A DNA stretch of 7,250 nt from Candidatus Bathyarchaeota archaeon (GTDB lineage Archaea > Thermoproteota > Bathyarchaeia > 40CM-2-53-6 > FEN-987): NCBI GenBank assembly GCA_022865625.1, contig JALHTB010000074.1, forward strand, positions 1 to 7,250. Reading direction: 5' to 3'. The notes beneath the pieces were generated by a model, which saw nothing but the letters and a program-made list of their open reading frames with translations, was not told the DNA's origin and ran no database searches. Position 1 is the stretch's first letter; each line of letters opens with the position of its first letter. Positions 6,760 through 7,250 of this stretch are shown in pieces. The position numbers and the translations under genes are program-made.

Positions 6760-7031
6760 CTCAGCTAGCAGACATCTTTCAATCACGAGCGCAAGTGAGG
6801 CTTGTTCAACACCTGCTTGAGAACCCCGGGAAGGTCTTCAACCAAACCACTCTGGCAGGTTTCCTAGAGGTTTCGCCATCAACTGTGGCAAGGATCATTG
6901 AGCCGCTTGTAAAGCACGGGCTCGTTCTGTTCGATCAGTACGATCGCGGAATGAAGATACTGACCCTGAACCTGGACAATCCGAAGACAAAGGCGCTTGT
7001 GGACTTTCATCAGAAACTGAAGACACTGTAG
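6756..7031 (+). CDS. Small winged-helix DNA-binding protein, translationally coupled to pyrH
   Basis: This 91-residue protein is a single winged-helix domain of the archaeal MarR/ArsR-like kind. An N-terminal helix (about 9-23, SRAQVRLVQHLLENP) is followed by a helix-turn-helix (about 28-54: FNQTTLAGFLEVSPSTVARIIEPLVKHGLV). A hairpin wing follows (about 57-72, LFDQYDRGMKILTLN), then a short C-terminal helix (KTKALVDFHQKLKTL). There are no Cys/His metal sites and no ligand domain. Its ATG overlaps the pyrH stop as ATGA, and AGGGA lies 8 bases upstream, so translation is probably coupled to pyrH. Such a short regulator often acts as a dimer and may control its own operon, but its target is not visible here. 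The DNA-binding fold is well supported; the regulatory role is inference. Confidence 0.82.
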   Translation: MTQLADIFQSRAQVRLVQHLLENPGKVFNQTTLAGFLEVSPSTVARIIEPLVKHGLVLFDQYDRGMKILTLNLDNPKTKALVDFHQKLKTL

Positions 7032-7067
7032 CTTGCTCAGACGAGGAATCGCTTCGACTTGCCTACC

Positions 7068-7250
7068 CTACTTGTTCTCCTGATCAGCCACAGACCTGAA
7101 CTTCTCAGCAAGTGATTCACAGATCAGGGAGCAGACTCTCCACTGGCGGAGGTTGTAGTTTATGCGCAGTTGCTCCATTGCCTCAACAATCTTGTCCTCT
7201 TCATCAGGGTTCATTGAGTGGCCCGTCGCAACGTAACTGCTAATCGTATA
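7068..7250 (-). CDS. Unrecognised protein, 3' part or complete 48-residue small protein
   Basis: Reading the minus strand from the window edge gives 60 open codons ending in TAG at 7070-7068. A methionine at 7214 would start a 48-residue product beginning MNPDEEDKIVEAMEQLRI. The sequence is acidic at the start and amphipathic-helical throughout, with NYNLRQWRVCSLICESLAEK in the middle, including two cysteines. I do not recognise the family. The open frame continues upstream of 7214 to the edge, so it may be the tail of a longer gene. A TATA-like TATACGAT at 7250-7243 is spaced so that a transcript could begin just before 7214, which would fit a stand-alone small gene. No clear ribosome-binding site precedes 7214. 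The gene converges on the winged-helix gene with 36 bases between stops. Confidence 0.5.
   Translation of the reverse strand, partial: YTISSYVATGHSMNPDEEDKIVEAMEQLRINYNLRQWRVCSLICESLAEKFRSVADQENK

Overview
The window is archaeal chromosomal DNA. The clearest markers are a class-1 release factor of the archaeal/eukaryotic type (aRF1, with TASNIKS, YxCxxxF and GGQ motifs) and a 231-residue UMP kinase of the short archaeal PyrH type. A TATA-like box upstream of prf1, a small winged-helix protein and frequent TTG/GTG starts agree with this. Base composition looks close to balanced by eye. I cannot assign the lineage below Archaea from the sequence alone. All real genes look like ordinary host genes; I see no tRNA, rRNA, transposase, integrase, CRISPR array or long repeat.

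Layout, left to right. (1) Bases 2-178 are the last 58 codons of a ferritin-like protein that starts outside the window. (2) 322-2028 is an exported M28-family metallopeptidase with an N-terminal signal segment, a PA-like domain and a C-terminal membrane anchor. (3) 2222-3268 is a membrane M48 (HtpX-type) protease that carries a textbook EF-hand calcium loop near its C-terminus. (4) 3426-4601 is a divergent serine hydroxymethyltransferase-like PLP enzyme. (5) 4646-5902 on the minus strand is aRF1, convergent with the previous gene. (6) 6064-6759 is UMP kinase, divergent from prf1. Its stop overlaps the start of (7), a 91-residue winged-helix DNA-binding protein at 6756-7031. (8) 7068-7250 on the minus strand is the 3' part of an unrecognised gene, or a complete 48-residue small protein.

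How they fit. The two proteases are transcribed in the same direction but 193 bases apart, so each may have its own promoter. Both are membrane-associated: the M28 enzyme should face outward and HtpX inward. The prf1/pyrH divergence at 5903-6063 holds promoters for translation termination and pyrimidine nucleotide synthesis. pyrH and the winged-helix gene overlap by ATGA and are probably translated from one message. Start codons were revised where Shine-Dalgarno sequences, signal segments or TATA spacing argued for it; the reasons are in each entry.

The most unusual item is the EF-hand loop in the HtpX-type protease. Next is the SHMT-like protein, which keeps the PLP lysine but has changed several positions that are nearly invariant in true SHMT. 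I found no clear new multi-gene system here.
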